Counted from the first letter of the stretch, positions 1-13,800 are shown. The stretch: DNA of 64,000 nucleotides from Stercorarius parasiticus (GCA_013396915.1 VWZL01000463.1:124001-188000); one strand, 5' to 3'. The notes: generated by a model not told the origin, from the letters alone. Program-made: numbers and translations.

Positions 1-760
1 TTCCCTCCTCCTTTTCTTCCTGTGAAGCCAAGTAGTTAACACCTTCTGAAGAGAATTAAAATGGGAAATATATTTGAGCAAGAATTACAGAGGTGTATAA
101 TAATTGCTTGGCATTTCCATACGCTCGGAAAGCAGTTTGAAGCTTTAAAGCAAGCATATTGTCCAATTCATCATCTTCCATGCAGCATTTTTACTTTTAG
201 CAAGGGACATACATCATAAGGCTCAGCAAGTTTTCGAAATGGATTCTCAACATGGACAGATGGTGTTTAAGATGCCTGATGAGAGGGCTGACTTTCTCCG
301 AGTGTGGCAATGTCAGAAGAGAAGACAGCTTCTGGGGTTGTCTCATTTCACAGGAGTGACCAGCGTTTGAAGTACGGCACACTCAGCTGCGGCAGCACTG
401 AGCCCAGCAAAAATTCTTCAACAGACTTGAGGCAGCACTGATGGGAAGCAAAGAACTGCCGTCCGCGGATGTGCTGGCACCCTGGAAAAAGCTGCAAATT
501 TTATGAACTTGAGATTACGGCCTTGCTGAGTTGAGGGACTCCTGACCACCTGAAGTGATAGATTTGTGAAGTGTCTTTCGCTCCCTACTGCAATTGGGAA
601 AGATATCCTGAAGGGCTCCATTGCGTGTTCCAAACCAGAGATGAATTAATAGTGTGATTTGCACCATGAGCAGTCTCAAATAACTTGCAAGATCTTTGTG
701 CGTTGAAACCAGCCAGATACTTGCAAAGGTCCTTCTGATCTCAGCTTCTCTTCTTTTATT
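1..760. other. Unique non-coding DNA, no feature recognised
   Basis: AT-leaning single-copy sequence with short open frames on both strands that end within 70 codons and resemble no protein family I know. No repeat, promoter or RNA gene is visible before the CR1 fragment that follows. Confidence 0.6.
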
Positions 761-1020
761 ACAGAATCACAAACTGGCAGGTGTTGGAAGGGCCCTCTGG
801 AGATCACCCAGTCCAACCCCCGGCCAGAGCAGGGTCACCCAGAGCAGGTGGCACAGGAACGCAGCCAGGCGGGGTTGGGATGTCTCCAGAGACGGAGACT
901 CCCCCACCTCTCTGGGCAGCCTGTGCCAGGGCTCTGCCAGCCTCCCAGGAAAGAAGTTCCTCCTCGTGTGGAGATGCAACTTCCCAGGGTCAGGTTTGTG
1001 CCCGTCACCCCTTGTCCTGA
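761..1020 (-). mobile_element. CR1 LINE 3' fragment (old, diverged copy)
   Basis: The plus strand reads as the reverse complement of a CR1 3' end. It begins with a degraded AGAATCAC terminal word, then GTTGGAAGGG, then TCCAACCCCC, the conserved CTCTGGGCAGCCTGTGCCAGG block and a final CCTTGTCCTGA. CR1 elements end in short ATTCTATG-like repeats and not poly-A, so the 3' end is on the left and the element lies on the minus strand. Compared with the other copies here it has many substitutions and small indels, for instance in the stretch after the leading GGGACC-like word, so it is one of the older insertions. It is 5' truncated, as most CR1 copies are. Confidence 0.85.
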
Positions 1021-2649
1021 AAAGCAGAACACCATTTTTAATCAGCTTGTGTGTGCACTGAGCATGCCAAGCTCATGCAGTTGCAGTAGCTTCCCAAGCA
1101 GTATTCCACACCGGGCAGCTGTTAGACGTGCTGCACACAAAATAAAGTCACCCACATCCTAGTGCTTTTTTTCCAACGTAGAACTGGATCTGTGAGAATC
1201 TAAGTGTTTATCCTGGTGCAATAGCAAGGAGAAAGGGAAATTACTTAACCTCTCAATTTCATACAACAGAAGCCTGCAGTATATTTGGCAGCACCCACAA
1301 CTCGTAGGCATTGATTAGGATCCTTCTCTGCCACATATTAAGCAAGCAGGGAACAGAAAGACCATAAGAAATCTTTCAGTAGAATTTTAATATCTGTCTA
1401 TGTGCTGCTTCGATATCTCAATATCATTTTGTCCAAGAATGGTTTGAATATTGTATGCGCTTGAATACTGAGTAGGCTTCAACGATGAGGAAGCTGAAAG
1501 CTAAAGTTATGCCTTTCACTCTTTATACTCCACAGAAATTTCATGTTTTCTTTAATATCTTGGCTGAGAAAAACTCTAATAGTTGAAGATCTTTTTTTAC
1601 CTGTTTTGCAAGGGCTTTATACAGGTTAAATTTTAATATTTTTTTTCCTAACATCCTGCAAATGAGTAACACGCATGTAGCTCACAGCTTGCTACTTAAA
1701 GAAGCCTTATAAATTGTTCTTTAATGGTACTGCCAGTTTTCTTTAACTGAAGTTTGCTTGTTTTGCGAGCCTGGTTAAATATCTTCATTTTAATGCCTTA
1801 AAAACATTCAGAAAGCAATTACGTAATATCTGGGTACATCTGTCTATATTAACATTATTAAGTACCTTTTTTCTTTCCCCCTTCTTCACAGATACACGTA
1901 ATTAGCTCTCAAACGGTTAACTAAGTCAGGGTTAACCTCATACCGTGTCCCTAAAGCCTAGGGAGAGCTACTCATTTTCTGCTCCTGAAAGGAAGATAAA
2001 CCATTACTTTAAATTCGTCAAGGTCTTTCATACAAGCATAAGCAATTAACATTAATTGTTCAAGATCATTCTTGTTCAAGATCACTCCGGTATTTTTCAC
2101 TAATGGAAGTAGAGAGTTAATTAGTTCTTTCTTACAAAATGTTTTAGTCCAATATCCTTCATCTCAAATGTGAGTGGGCATTTGGGTTACAGGACATGCC
2201 ACCGTACCTTGAAAAAACGTAGGGGAGACGTTGCAAATTTTGCCACGTGGTGGTAATATGTACTTGGCGGTGTTTTTGTCTAGGAAGCCTTTATTTTAAA
2301 TTGCTGCAAAATTTTCTTTCACCTTAGCTTATCTTGTGTTAATGATCATTTTAGAGTAATTGGCTGGCCTTGGTGCATTGCACTTCATTAAGACGGAAAA
2401 CTTTGTGCGGGAATACTTTCAAATTAACCAACCGACTCCCAGAAGCTGTTGTTATTTGTGACAACCAGAGGACTGCAAGGTTGTGCTTCTGCTCTGCCTT
2501 AGATTTGATGTTAGCACCATATGATTGCGAGTACACGTAACTCATGCCGGCAGCTGTGGATTGTGACTTTTGGTAGTGGCCCACAGTTTGTTTCCATCTT
2601 GTCTGAAAACAAAACTTTTTTTATGAAACAAAAGTGATATTTTTGGAAA
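1021..2649. other. Unique non-coding DNA with a short tandem duplication
   Basis: No exon, repeat family or RNA gene is recognised here. The only local structure noticed is a 16-base unit repeated once at 2056-2087. Stop codons are dense in all frames. Confidence 0.55.
2056..2087. repeat. 16-base tandem duplication
   Basis: The unit TTGTTCAAGATCATTC is followed directly by TTGTTCAAGATCACTC, with 15 of 16 bases identical. It looks like a small replication-slippage duplication. No function can be assigned. Confidence 0.8.
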
Positions 2650-3018
2650 TCAGAACCATAGAATGGTTCGGGTTGGAAGGGACCTTAAAGCCCACCCAGT
2701 GCCACCCCCTGCCCTGGGCAGGGACACCTCCCACGAGCCCAGGTTGCTCCAAGCCCCGGCCAACCTGGCCTTGACCCCCTCCAGGGATGGGGCAGCCACA
2801 GCTGCTCTGGGCAACCTGGGCCAGGGGCTCACCCCCCTCACAGCAAACAATTTCTTCCCCAGATCTCATCTCAATCTCCCCTCTTTCAGTTTGAAGCCAT
2901 TGCCCCTTGTCATATCACTACATGCCTTCGTAAAAAGTCCCTCTTTGCTTTCTTGTAGGCCCCCTTCAGATACTGGAAAGCTGCTATAAGGCCCCTCTGG
3001 AGCCTTCTCTTCTCCAGA
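2650..3018 (-). mobile_element. CR1 LINE 3' fragment
   Basis: The left edge carries the CR1 terminal pattern (CATAGAATGGTTCGGGTTGG in plus orientation). The sequence then runs through the conserved 3' region to the CCTTCTCTTCTCCAG block. Read on the minus strand, the 2650-2850 part gives the C-terminal tail typical of CR1 ORF2, with the motif WPRLPR and then APSLEG and KARLAG. The element is 5' truncated and holds only the end of ORF2 and the 3' tail. It shares diagnostic bases with the copies at 27.3, 31.6 and 42.4 kb (GGACACCTCCCACCAGCCC-like block), so these four are probably one subfamily. Confidence 0.95.
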
Positions 3019-4539
3019 AAGATTCAAGCATGTTCTTGTGAGTCTCCCTGATGTGTTGTGATAAGATCTATAGTTTTTAGATGCTCCCTTGTTCCTTATG
3101 TGTGTGCTGACATGGAATTAGATATTCATTATCAGCAAATAAAACTAAGTGGAACTGAATGGGGTTTCCAAGGAGCTGCCTCTTTAAGGTGTTGAGTCTT
3201 CAGGCTGAGATACAAAGAGCAGCTTTTTTTATAATGCAGATCACAATATAGCTCTTAATTTTCCATCTTAGATGCTTCCTGCTTAGTCATTAATAAAATA
3301 AATTAACTTCAGCTGTAAATAAATTTAAAAGTTGAAATCTTAATGAGGTCATAGAGATGGGAACAAAGGAGCTGTATGCATCAGTGAAACTGGGGGACTT
3401 TGTTCGGTCACGGCAACGCATAAGAACCATCTTTTACCTCTGGTAGTTAAAGTGTAGGACTAGAATTGTCTACTCAAATCTACGAACAGTGGTCTGGCTG
3501 TTAGTTATCAAGTGGATGTTGAAATTTCAGACATTGTCAAAAAAGGGAGAGGAAAAAAAAGGGGTTTGAGAATCCAACATCGTTGTGCTTGAGAGATGAC
3601 TGTAGAAGACCCATTTTTTTGGAAGCTATTGTCTTGCTTTAGAAGGGAACCTCCTGCCCACCTGAAGTTGATGTTTCTTCTAAAAATAACAGACTTAAAG
3701 TATCTTTGAACTTACCTTCTTCCAGAAAGGCAAAGCAGCCTCTCAAAAACGGAGTTTCTGTTGAGTCACTTCTCTGTTGCGGGTTTGTCCATCTGCCCTG
3801 AGCTATAGTGGGCTCACGCTACTATTCACTTTATTACAGATGTTCCTAAGGGTAGGAAGGTTCTGTTTTTAAAGACAACTCGTGCCCCCAGCCACTCTCC
3901 CCCGAGTAAAACAAACCCTCTTTTCATTAAATTGCCTTTCACGCAACATCAGCCAGTAACAGCAGAGGCAAGCAAAGTCTGGTCGCTTTTCTTCCTCTGC
4001 AGACTTGTAAAAAAGTTAAACATCTGCATGTCTTCGATGTAAATAAGATGTGATGGGACAGTGTCTTCTTCCCACCAGCTGACAGCGAGCCTGCTCGCGT
4101 GGCTCGGGCAGTCCTGAAACACTGAGAAGGGTCAAAATTTGTGTGAATCCTATTAAAAACCATATGTATAAATGAAAGCTTTCTGCCCTGTGCTCGGTTC
4201 CAAGGATGTATTGCAAATCTCAGCTGGTCAGAACTGGACACGGTTCATCTGGTTTTTGCGTTTAGTGCCAGGGATTAAAGAATGTGAGCTGAGCCGGGGC
4301 GGCTGAATGCCCGTGTGAAGTGCAGAGGGAAGAGCTGGGTAGATTAAGGGCAACTGGATCAGCGTGACCAGGCCACCGAGATGGCACAGCGGTCCAGATG
4401 GCAAGGTCTTAGAGTGGAAAAGAGGCAATGAAAATATTTCTAGCAATATCAGCTGGGTGTTTGGTCTTAGAAGAGAGTCCCAGAGTGGCTGAAAATGGAG
4501 ATCTCAGACTGGACCCCTTGTCGCGTTGAGGACGCAAGG
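3019..4539. other. Unique non-coding DNA, no feature recognised
   Basis: AT-rich sequence with no recognised exon or repeat. The largest open frame here (minus strand, about 100 codons near 3.9-4.2 kb) has no recognisable domain and no splice context. Confidence 0.55.
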
Positions 4540-4540
4540 G

Positions 4541-4818
4541 TTTCATAGACTGTGTTGGGTTGAAAGGGACCTCTAAAGGCCATCTAGTCCAAACCCCCTG
4601 CAGTGAGCAGGGACATCTTCAACTAGACCAGGTTGCTCAGAGCCTCATCCAGCCTGGCCTTGAATGTCTCCAGGGATGGGGCCTCCACCCCCTCTCTGGG
4701 CAACCTGGGCCAGGGTCTCACCACCCTCAGTGGAAAGAACTTCTTCCTAATGTCTAATCGAAACCTGCCCTGCTCTAGTTTAAACCATTGCCCCTCGTCC
4801 TATCGCTACATCGCTGTT
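4541..4818 (-). mobile_element. CR1 LINE 3' fragment (second subfamily)
   Basis: Plus-strand order is TCATAGACTGTGTTGGGTTG, then the CCATCTAGTCC word, CAGGGACATCTTCAACTAGA, GCCTTGAATGTCTCCAGGGA, and an end at the CCTCGTCCTATCGCTACAT block. This is a minus-strand CR1 3' end. The ACATCTTCAACTAGACCAGG block separates it from the 2.65 kb copy and groups it with the 16.5 kb copy. It is heavily 5' truncated. Confidence 0.93.
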
Positions 4819-7800
4819 TGGCGCAGTTGTACCAGCCAACCAGTTACTTTAATTGGAATTTGTTTTAAGAAAAATTCAGGAAGCCAGAGAAGCCACTTGA
4901 TGTGTGAATAGAAATAACGTTGGCCCGCATTTATAATTTTGCTGGAGGCTGCCACAAATCTCATGCCAGAGTTAGGGGCCAGGGAGAACTACGCAATGCT
5001 GCAAAGTTAAATGAACAAACAAAAACCTCCGTCACCACTGGGATGGCGGCAGCATCTCAATCCCATTTTGTCTCTGTAATGTGTTTACGATCCAGCTTTG
5101 CTCAGTGAAACACAGGGATCAATTTCACTTTTGTTTTGTATTCCACTATTCTTTCTGATTTTCCTGCGTCAACACCGGAATATTATTCTTCAGCTTTGTA
5201 AAACAGAAATTACTTTGTTCCTCACGAAGCGCTGTTAAGCCCAGAGATGGCAGTCAGGCAGTATGGGATCTATCCCCTTTTTAGCAAATTTAATTTAAAA
5301 ATATAATAAACTGTCGACCTGGTTTGTTCACGTTAAGTTTTAAGAAACCATTTCATAGGCTAAACGCATTGCTGTTTAGCACGTACGTGCTAACGGTTGT
5401 TGAACGGAGGTTTGGATTTCTTATATAAATGTTGCACTAAAACTAGTGTTTGGCTGAGATTCAGGCTCAGATAGGGTTTTTGAGGATGTATTTTGTGGCG
5501 CTCAGGTTTTGAGAAATGTGAAATACGTTTGGGGTTTTTTGTTATATTTCTCCAGTTGGTCTCCTGGGTGAGTTGTTTTGATGAAACTTGGCAGATATAT
5601 AAAACTTGCAGAGATCCCATCCTTGATTCTTTTTTTTATCATGGGGCCTTGTCATCGTGTCAGAGAAGTGCAGAACTTGTAGAGGCAACAAATATGAAAA
5701 AGGGACTATTTTGCTTTTTAAATATAAAGCTGCAAACCGTAGAAAGAGTTGTACTGTTTGGCAGAAAAATATGCAAAAGGCTGTAAATTTTGCTTTTCTT
5801 CATTCTGACCTGTACTTAAAAATGCCTTGCTCTTCATGTGGGTACTTCTGTCTTAACAAAAATTGAGGAACATCACATTCCTGATGACTCTGGTGTCCTT
5901 ACACACCTAGTTTTTGAGAACTTTGTTTTCTGAAATGAAATTGCTTGTCGCTGTGGCTTTAATGTAAAGAGATTATAATCTGTTTGTAAACCCGTTCTCC
6001 TTTGTTCACTTGGGGACATAAGAGCGTTAGGATGCTGGACAATGTACCCTGCACCCTCTTACCGAGCACGGGAGTATATATAAGGCTGATTGTTAGAGGT
6101 TGCAGGGCCAAAGACCCCCAAAATGTCACAATCGTGCAGCCATTGTCAAACTCGGGCTTCGAATTCGTCCCTGCCATGTTTCTGGAGAAATCCAGGCTTC
6201 TCATTTCACCTCCTCATTGACCAGGACAGAGTTCACACACCGAGTAAATGCAACAACACAAGCAAAGCCCTGCGACCTTTCAGCTGCAAAGTACTGTGGT
6301 GGGTAGGCATGGATCTACATGTCTCATTAATTATCTGAAGTTTAATTAGCTGTAATTGAACTGACGTATAATTTTCTATTACTTGACTGGAGTATACTAA
6401 CACATGCCCTTTGCCTGCCCACTTCTGACTTCCTTTACCTTAAAAAAAAAAAGGTGCTGTTGCTAATATGAGATTATGGAAATGGCAGAAAATTAGCAGT
6501 CATTTCCAATTCTATTTCATTTGATGAAGAACATCGAGACCTTTTCACTTAGAGGATGCCCAAAGCAGCCCAGGTTCTGGTCCTCCTGTTCAGAGATGCA
6601 TCTAATTAGTGACAACAATTGGAGTGACTTGTGGTGAACTGTTATGAAAAATGGCCTTCAGCTCTGCCCCGTGGCGACAAACCTCCATGTGAGTTCTCCA
6701 CCAGCTTCCTCTTCTTCATGACAAAATTGTTCATTTTTTCTCTATACAGAATAAAAAGCTTTCCTAGTAGGAATACTATGTCCTTATTTTTAATCATATA
6801 ATCCTCATAGGGCTGCTGTAAATACACAGTTGTGGTAACAGCACACCTATACAGCATGTGTGTGTGGACTCTTCTTTTAATAGTCTGTCTGGCCAAGGCG
6901 AAATAACTTTTTGCTACCCAGATTTAGGAAGTGTTCAAACACAGTTAAGGAACTGATTTTCTTCATTGCTCTGTCCCATCATTCTTCCTGCCTTCTGGTG
7001 ATAAATTATGCAACGGCCACTCACAGCATCTGAGACTCTCTTCTGTTTAATTTGCTCTGAGGACATCACCATGGCAGTCACACCAAGAGCCTCTTCTGGG
7101 AGCTGGGCTGCAATTTGATATATTTGTTAATAGAGCCACACTGACAATATCTTCTATGATATAATTGATTGGAAAAGTAGCAACGTTCCCAGTGTGGCCT
7201 AGCAGGTAAACATGCAATAAATTTAAAAAAAAAAAAAAAGGAGAAATCATTGTTCAAAGGATAATAAACTAAGGTGACGCACAAAGCACTAAAACCCCAA
7301 GGGCTTATGCAGCTGTAACCATTCAAAAGGCACTTACCAAATTACAGACACTAAACAGGATTTGGCTGAATTAGCAGTGAGGTAGGAGACCTCTATGGAA
7401 AACCCAGGTGCTGCAGATGCTTTGTTTCAGCAGGTGCTGCTCATTCTCTAAATAGGTATTTAATCAGTGCCCCAGGAGGAGCTGGAAAGGAAGTGGGGCT
7501 GAGGGTTGCTCCTGCCCTGTGACTTGGTGAGAGTAGTTGCAGCGATTCTGCCCCCTATCCGTTTGAAGGTAATGTATATTCAGATTTTTTAAATGTAGCA
7601 ATAATTAAAATTATTTCTGCTGTACGCTTGGAGATGTTGGTGTCTGAAAGTAGTCGGTGAGCCGAGTGGATCCTTCTTCTTGGGAGCAGCCTGTGAAGTT
7701 CTGTCGGTGTTTTGGAAAGTATGGTTGGGATGAAAGGAGATCCTTAATATTTGTGCTAGAAAAGCCTGTACTACGTTAGAATATGAGCATGTTGATAGTC

Positions 7801-10800
7801 TTTTCTGATGTGTACATGACGGGTCCCTGTTACTTATTTAGGAACTACTATAATAAAAGTGGCTGGCAGTGGTGACACACAATGTGAGTCTTCCCTTTGG
7901 TTTTGGCGTTTACCATCTTAAGATCCTTTTTTCTTCCCTTACTAAGCATAAAGTCTATAGGAAATGTCTCTTAAAAATAGCAGGAGTGTTCTGGGACTGC
8001 TCCTAGTTTATCTCAAGCCCGCTTTACACCACTTTTTACAGTACTAAAAAGACTACAGGACTTTTTACGTGTCTATAATCGTATTGGAATACATGAGAAT
8101 AAAATCCAGTTCTTCAAATGAGGAGGTTCATATCCTGAACTAATCCAAACCTGCCAATCCTCTAGTTGCTAGCAGACAGAGAGGATTGCATCCTATGCTT
8201 TTATGTCCATTTTAGGATCACAGATGATGTCCTGCTGGCCAGGAGCTCAGTTCTTAGTGGCATCTGCCGTCCTGCTCTTCTGTTGATATCTTCTTTTAAA
8301 CTCTTGAGAAATGTGGAGGCTCACAGAGCATCTTTTTATCAATCAGGGGATGAGGAAAGTAATCCTTCCCCCCACCCGTCAGTGGCATTCAGGAGCTTCT
8401 CTGGGTATGTTTTGTAATATTTTGCCATGCAGAAGTGCTATTGTTTTTCTATTTCTGAGTGCAAATCAGCATTTCTCAACTTCCATCCAGAAAAACCCTG
8501 TCACTTTGTAGAATCTGCTTATGACAAATGATACTAATAATTTTTTTTGCCACCCAGACTGATTCGTGACCATGCTGGTCTTGGAGATCAGACAGGGTCA
8601 ACACCTCTATTTCACAAACCCACGTGATGCTGAGGTTGACTTAAAGCTCTCCAATCCTTTTCCTCCACGAGAGGGCAACTGTTGTTTTGAAACAGCAATT
8701 CTAACAGTCCCAGAGAGACTTCATGCCCTGGTTTGGGTTGTTTTTTTTTTCTTGTTTTATATCTAGTACTGAGAAGAGAAGAACACTAGCACTCTCAAAT
8801 GTATGTGATTATACAAGTCCTCTCCTTTCATCTCATGTGCTTTAAGTAAACTTCATCTTGTGTAGTATTTGGTCCTTTTTCAAATGCGTTAATTCCTATA
8901 GAGATAAGTAGTTACAGAATAGACTAAAATCTAATTCTGAAATCCCCCTCCATTGTAAAGGTGTTTGCAGAGGAGAGCAGCAGCAATAGTATCTCACCTG
9001 AATCGATTGCAGGCGACGGCAGGAATACAAATGGTGCAGAAAGCAGGGAGTCCTACAGCCTACTGGCAGCTCAGTAGAGAGGGAATACGAGCTACTAGAT
9101 TTCTATTTGTGAAGTAGGATGTTTTGGGTAATCACGGGGAAAGAGTGCCTCTTTCAAATTCATCCTCTTTTTTCCTGTACTCCCTTTTTTGTGTGTGTGT
9201 TATGAACCTTCCCTATGCAGTACGGTACTGCTGCACAGCCAAGTTTAAAAGACTGTTTCAGAGGTCCCCTTTGGGCTATCGGGTTTTATGTAGACAGGAC
9301 ACCGAGGAGCACTGAACTGCCTATTACTTTGGAGCAGAAACGGTGCTGCGGTGAGATTGATAGCAGCCATGTGCCTCCAAACACAATGCGAGCTGCATAA
9401 ATTACAGCCTCTTAACGATAAGGCATAGCTAAATTTCAATGGAAGCGTAGTAGTGCCTCTGTCACTTCAGTTCTCTCTCATACACGAGTATGTAAATATG
9501 TATGCCAGGGAATGTAATCCGTATCTGAGATTGGGGGTGAGAGTGGGGAGGGAGTGAAGCTGGAGTACAAACAAATGAAAATTGCAGTCAAATCTATAGG
9601 ATTCACTGTGTTTGAACCACACTGGATCTCGAACAGCTTGGCATTTGTAACGTGGCAGGATGTTTTATTGCAGTGCATTCCCACAAGGTGAATTAAAATA
9701 AGGATTAAAAAGCCCCTATAAATCAGATTTTATAGCTGCTTAAACCACCTGCAAACTGTTGGTACTTGTTTTCAAAATCCGCCATCATTCTGCTGTCAAA
9801 CTGATTTTGGTTTCATTAGCAGAGCTGGCATTGCCTGTGCTGGCATAATCTACCAGCTGCATAAATTACGAGGAGCGTAATTGTAAGCAATGTCTTAATT
9901 TTGTCAACAGCATTCCAGAGCACCAACGATACCCTTTATGCACTATTTTTAATTGTCTCGGCTGGATGTTTTTTCAGCAAATTTTACCTCAATGGGAAAT
10001 AACAGAAAGAATTACGTGAGCCTGTAGCAGTTAGTACAGGCTGGAAGATGCTCTTCGTGAAACCCAAGAAGAAGATTTACCAAGGGACTCTCCAGTATTT
10101 GTAAACAGTTTCTAATTCAAATGGTAACTTCTTGAGCACTGAGGGTAAGTGAAGGAGCATGTTTTGATGGCTCTGTGTGGCATAGAGGCACCAGAAATTA
10201 TTGCAGATGAAAGGTGATAACGTGAGCTTTGCTCTGCTTTGGTTCACATTCATAATTGTGTGAGCGCTACAGGTGATGGTGACTCTCTGGTTCGTGGAGG
10301 GAGAGCTCGGGTCCCCCCAGCCATTGCACCATCAGCAGGTTGGTTGCTCAGATCAGTGTTCTGCAACCTGGCACGAAGTCTATAAAATCTGGATGAGCCT
10401 TCGGCACGTTGTATGTCACCAAAATTAACATCCAGGGGTCTTATGCTTCACATCTCCTTAAGTTTTCACCAATGTTAGCTGCATTAGACATAGGGAAGAG
10501 GATAATGGGCTGCCTGGTCTGCGTCTTCAATCTGGTGAATTGTCTTAAAATCGTTCTGTATGAATGAGGTGTCTATAAATACGTAATTAATGAACACGAG
10601 AGAAGCTAACAGCCAGCAATCAAGTCTATGTACTATAAATCCTGGGTAGGGTGTGCTCAGTAGGTTACTCTGTGCCACAACTGATTTTTACAGTTGAAGA
10701 CTTCGGGTAGAAGAGATCTTTTTCTACTTGGTTGTGAGTAAATGTAGGCAATGCAGTAAGATTCATATTACGATGGGAGAGAATGCATTTGCGCTGTAAA

Positions 10801-13800
10801 CGTGGAGAGTTAATGTTGTGGTGTATCTGCATGAAATAAGTCCCGCTAAGGGAGTTGATAGGTTTGCTCCCTTCCTCATTCAAAAGCATCCATGATTAGC
10901 AATACCCTGTATATTAAATGGAGTAGTAATGCATTTGTTAAATGTGAAAGTGAGCATCCTTCTGTTTCAATTTAAAACCTGTAGCAGATTTTGCTAATGC
11001 ACGTTTTGTAAGTAACCATTTATTTCTCTGAAAAACCAAAGGTAGAGCCGGGGAATTCTCAAAAGCTCTCCAAGGCTGCCTGCTGTGCCGTGCCCCAGCC
11101 TCTCTCTCTTCCTTTATTCCTTTAAAACTCTGGACGGAGATGACCATTGCAGGAAGAGCTTTTCACATCAATCAGGACTGGATTCTGGTTGCCAATACGC
11201 GGAGAGCCAATTTAGCTGTCTACTCGAGTATGTGATCTGAGTCACACTGAGGTTAAAGCCTTATCTAAATCCTATTAAAGCCAACGCTAAGACCCCATAA
11301 ACTTAATTGGGTTTAGTGTAGATCTACTTTATGGATTTCTTTTTGTATCTTAGCACGTTTGTATTTTTTTTGATCAACGAGTACCTTTTGATAAGCTGTA
11401 GTTAAACTTCAGCTGGGACAGTACCATGTTTCCTTACCTTCATTCTTTTAAATTAGAGTGGCATGTGTAGTGTGTAATCTGGGAAGACAACTAACGCATC
11501 TATATTCGAGAAAAACTATCCACAAGAAGTGAGCCTGATCTTTCTTTTGCTATTAAAAACAATCTCTGTCAATTTTGGTAATGGGGTAGTTGTGTTCTAT
11601 GTTAGGTACTTTGGGTAGGGGTCAGTCCTGCTCCTATTTACAGGTTTTGGAATTTATTTTAATGTACGAAAGGCTAAACTGATGAAAACTAATGCATTTT
11701 TGATATTTGTTATATGAGCTCATTAGATATCGTACTACAGAAATTTGGCAAAAGTAAAGCTGAAATTCTGTGTACAGAGAGGGCGAGGCGTTAACCTTAT
11801 TCAGAGGGGAGATATTTTCTGTCATTCAGCATCCATAAGGTTAAGCAAGTTCTTTTCCATGACATTCCTGTATTTCCATTTGCTTCAGTAAACCTAGTCT
11901 CCCTGACAAAAAAGTGGCCGTGATTAAGGTTTTATTTGCACTTTATTTGCATCTTTATTAATTTAAGTACGTTTATGGAAATAAAGGTAGAAAACAGCAT
12001 TTGTGCCTTGAGTAGATGCTATCTTCTGCACACCAAACAATATCTTAAATACTCGGTTTTGGGAGTGGGCCAAGCGGTGGACACCCTCTTGTTGGTAATT
12101 ACTTGATCGAGTGAATAATCTTACCGAGTTTGATACAAGTAATCTTAACAACTAAGTGCTGACCAATGTGACGGGAGTTTTGCTTTTCAGTCCTGACAAT
12201 TGATCTAGAGACTGGAGAAGAAATGCAACGCGACGTTATTAGCATCCTTGATAAGTTAGTGGAACTGTTGACTCATCTTTGGCTTACCTGTGATTTAGGA
12301 TTAGGGTCCCAGTTCGGTGGGGTTTTCGGGCGTATTAACATAGTAAGACGAATACTCCATGGGAAGCAAGCATTGGTTATACGTTTCTCGCCCAACTCAG
12401 TGAGAGATTTCATGTTGACTTCCCAGAGACCAGCCTTCTATGAACATGTTTTATTCATTAGTCTAAAACTCTTGTGGAGAAATAAGTGACGGCAATTATT
12501 AAACATTTGCTGCATTTAACTTATTCCTCTGAAACTCTTCCGTGGCTTAATAGCTAAGGAAAAAAGTTTGCAAGGTGATAGTGCAAGACTCCATCTGTTC
12601 AGACAGATTAAAGGAACCAGAGGACAACTTTTAAAGGATGAATACTGAAGGTATTGTTATTGCTCTTGCTGAGTTTAATTACAGAGAATAGGGACCGATA
12701 AATATGTCTACAGGACATATTGATTGCTCTGTGAATGTACACATCCATTTACAGGCAAAGTCAAAGATGTTTCAACTGGAGGCGACCTATCAAGACAAGC
12801 ATAAAGCTGAAGGTTCTACAGTCCAGGGGAAAATCTTTACCACAGATCAGTTACTCTGTTAAATTACACTCAACCCATATTCCCAAGAAGTTCTGCCTTT
12901 GAGGATACAAGTAAATTCATATCCAGGACAACTGATTTAAAAAAAATAAAACAGTAGTCAGTAAACTTCTGAACAAAACAGTCTTTAGTCACTTAGATAC
13001 TTTCAGAATTTCTGCCAAACTTGCAATAAACTTTCAATTAATCTATAAAGAGTGAATTTAGCAAAAACAACAAATCTCCCCAGTGAGACCAATAATTAGA
13101 GATTGTGAAGTGTTCTGCAATCACTTTGAATAGGGCAGTAAGTACGTATATTTTAGTAGCAGTCATTTCATCCTTTATGTTAAAAAAACCTTAAGTTTGC
13201 AAATGTGTTTTTTATTTTCCTCAAAGGTTATCTGGGTTTTTTCTCCCCTGTAGGAACAAAATGCCCTAAAGACACACTGGATTGCTTATCCAATTATGGC
13301 TGCTTTCCTAAGTAATAGTTTTTAGATATTCATTTTTAATGATTTTTATGCCTCTTGAAAATGCCAGCAATATTGCTCATAAATCATTGTCCTTTCCTTT
13401 AGCTCCCCTGGATTAATATAAATGCACTTTAATTACAATTCCAGTTGGATCAACTGCATTTAATCCTACCTGCTTTTTGAGGTAGGTATTTAGTTCAGTA
13501 CAGCTCATTAAACAGCAGTGGTATGGGTTAATGTCATGTTTAGATGTCGAATGAGATGCTGGGGGGACGGGAATTTATATGCTGCCAGAGATATTGCAGC
13601 TTGCCTTAAGCAGCATTATTCTTTAGTGATGCGCGGTTATGCTGTATGTTTTTCTTTTGGTATTTTCTGCTTAGTACCGTGTCGTCGCGTGCCAGCTTTG
13701 TACACAAAGCTGATAGATATCGCTGAAATAACTGCATGCGTTTTAATGGTGATAGTAACTAACGCAGGCACCACTCCTCTTGGGGTGTCCACAGACAGAG

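Noticed and set aside
2663..2989. Plus-strand open frames within CR1 copies (also at 16617, 27334, 31546 and 42360)
   Set aside because: These are antisense or wrong-frame readings of CR1 elements; the real coding sense is the ORF2 C-terminus.
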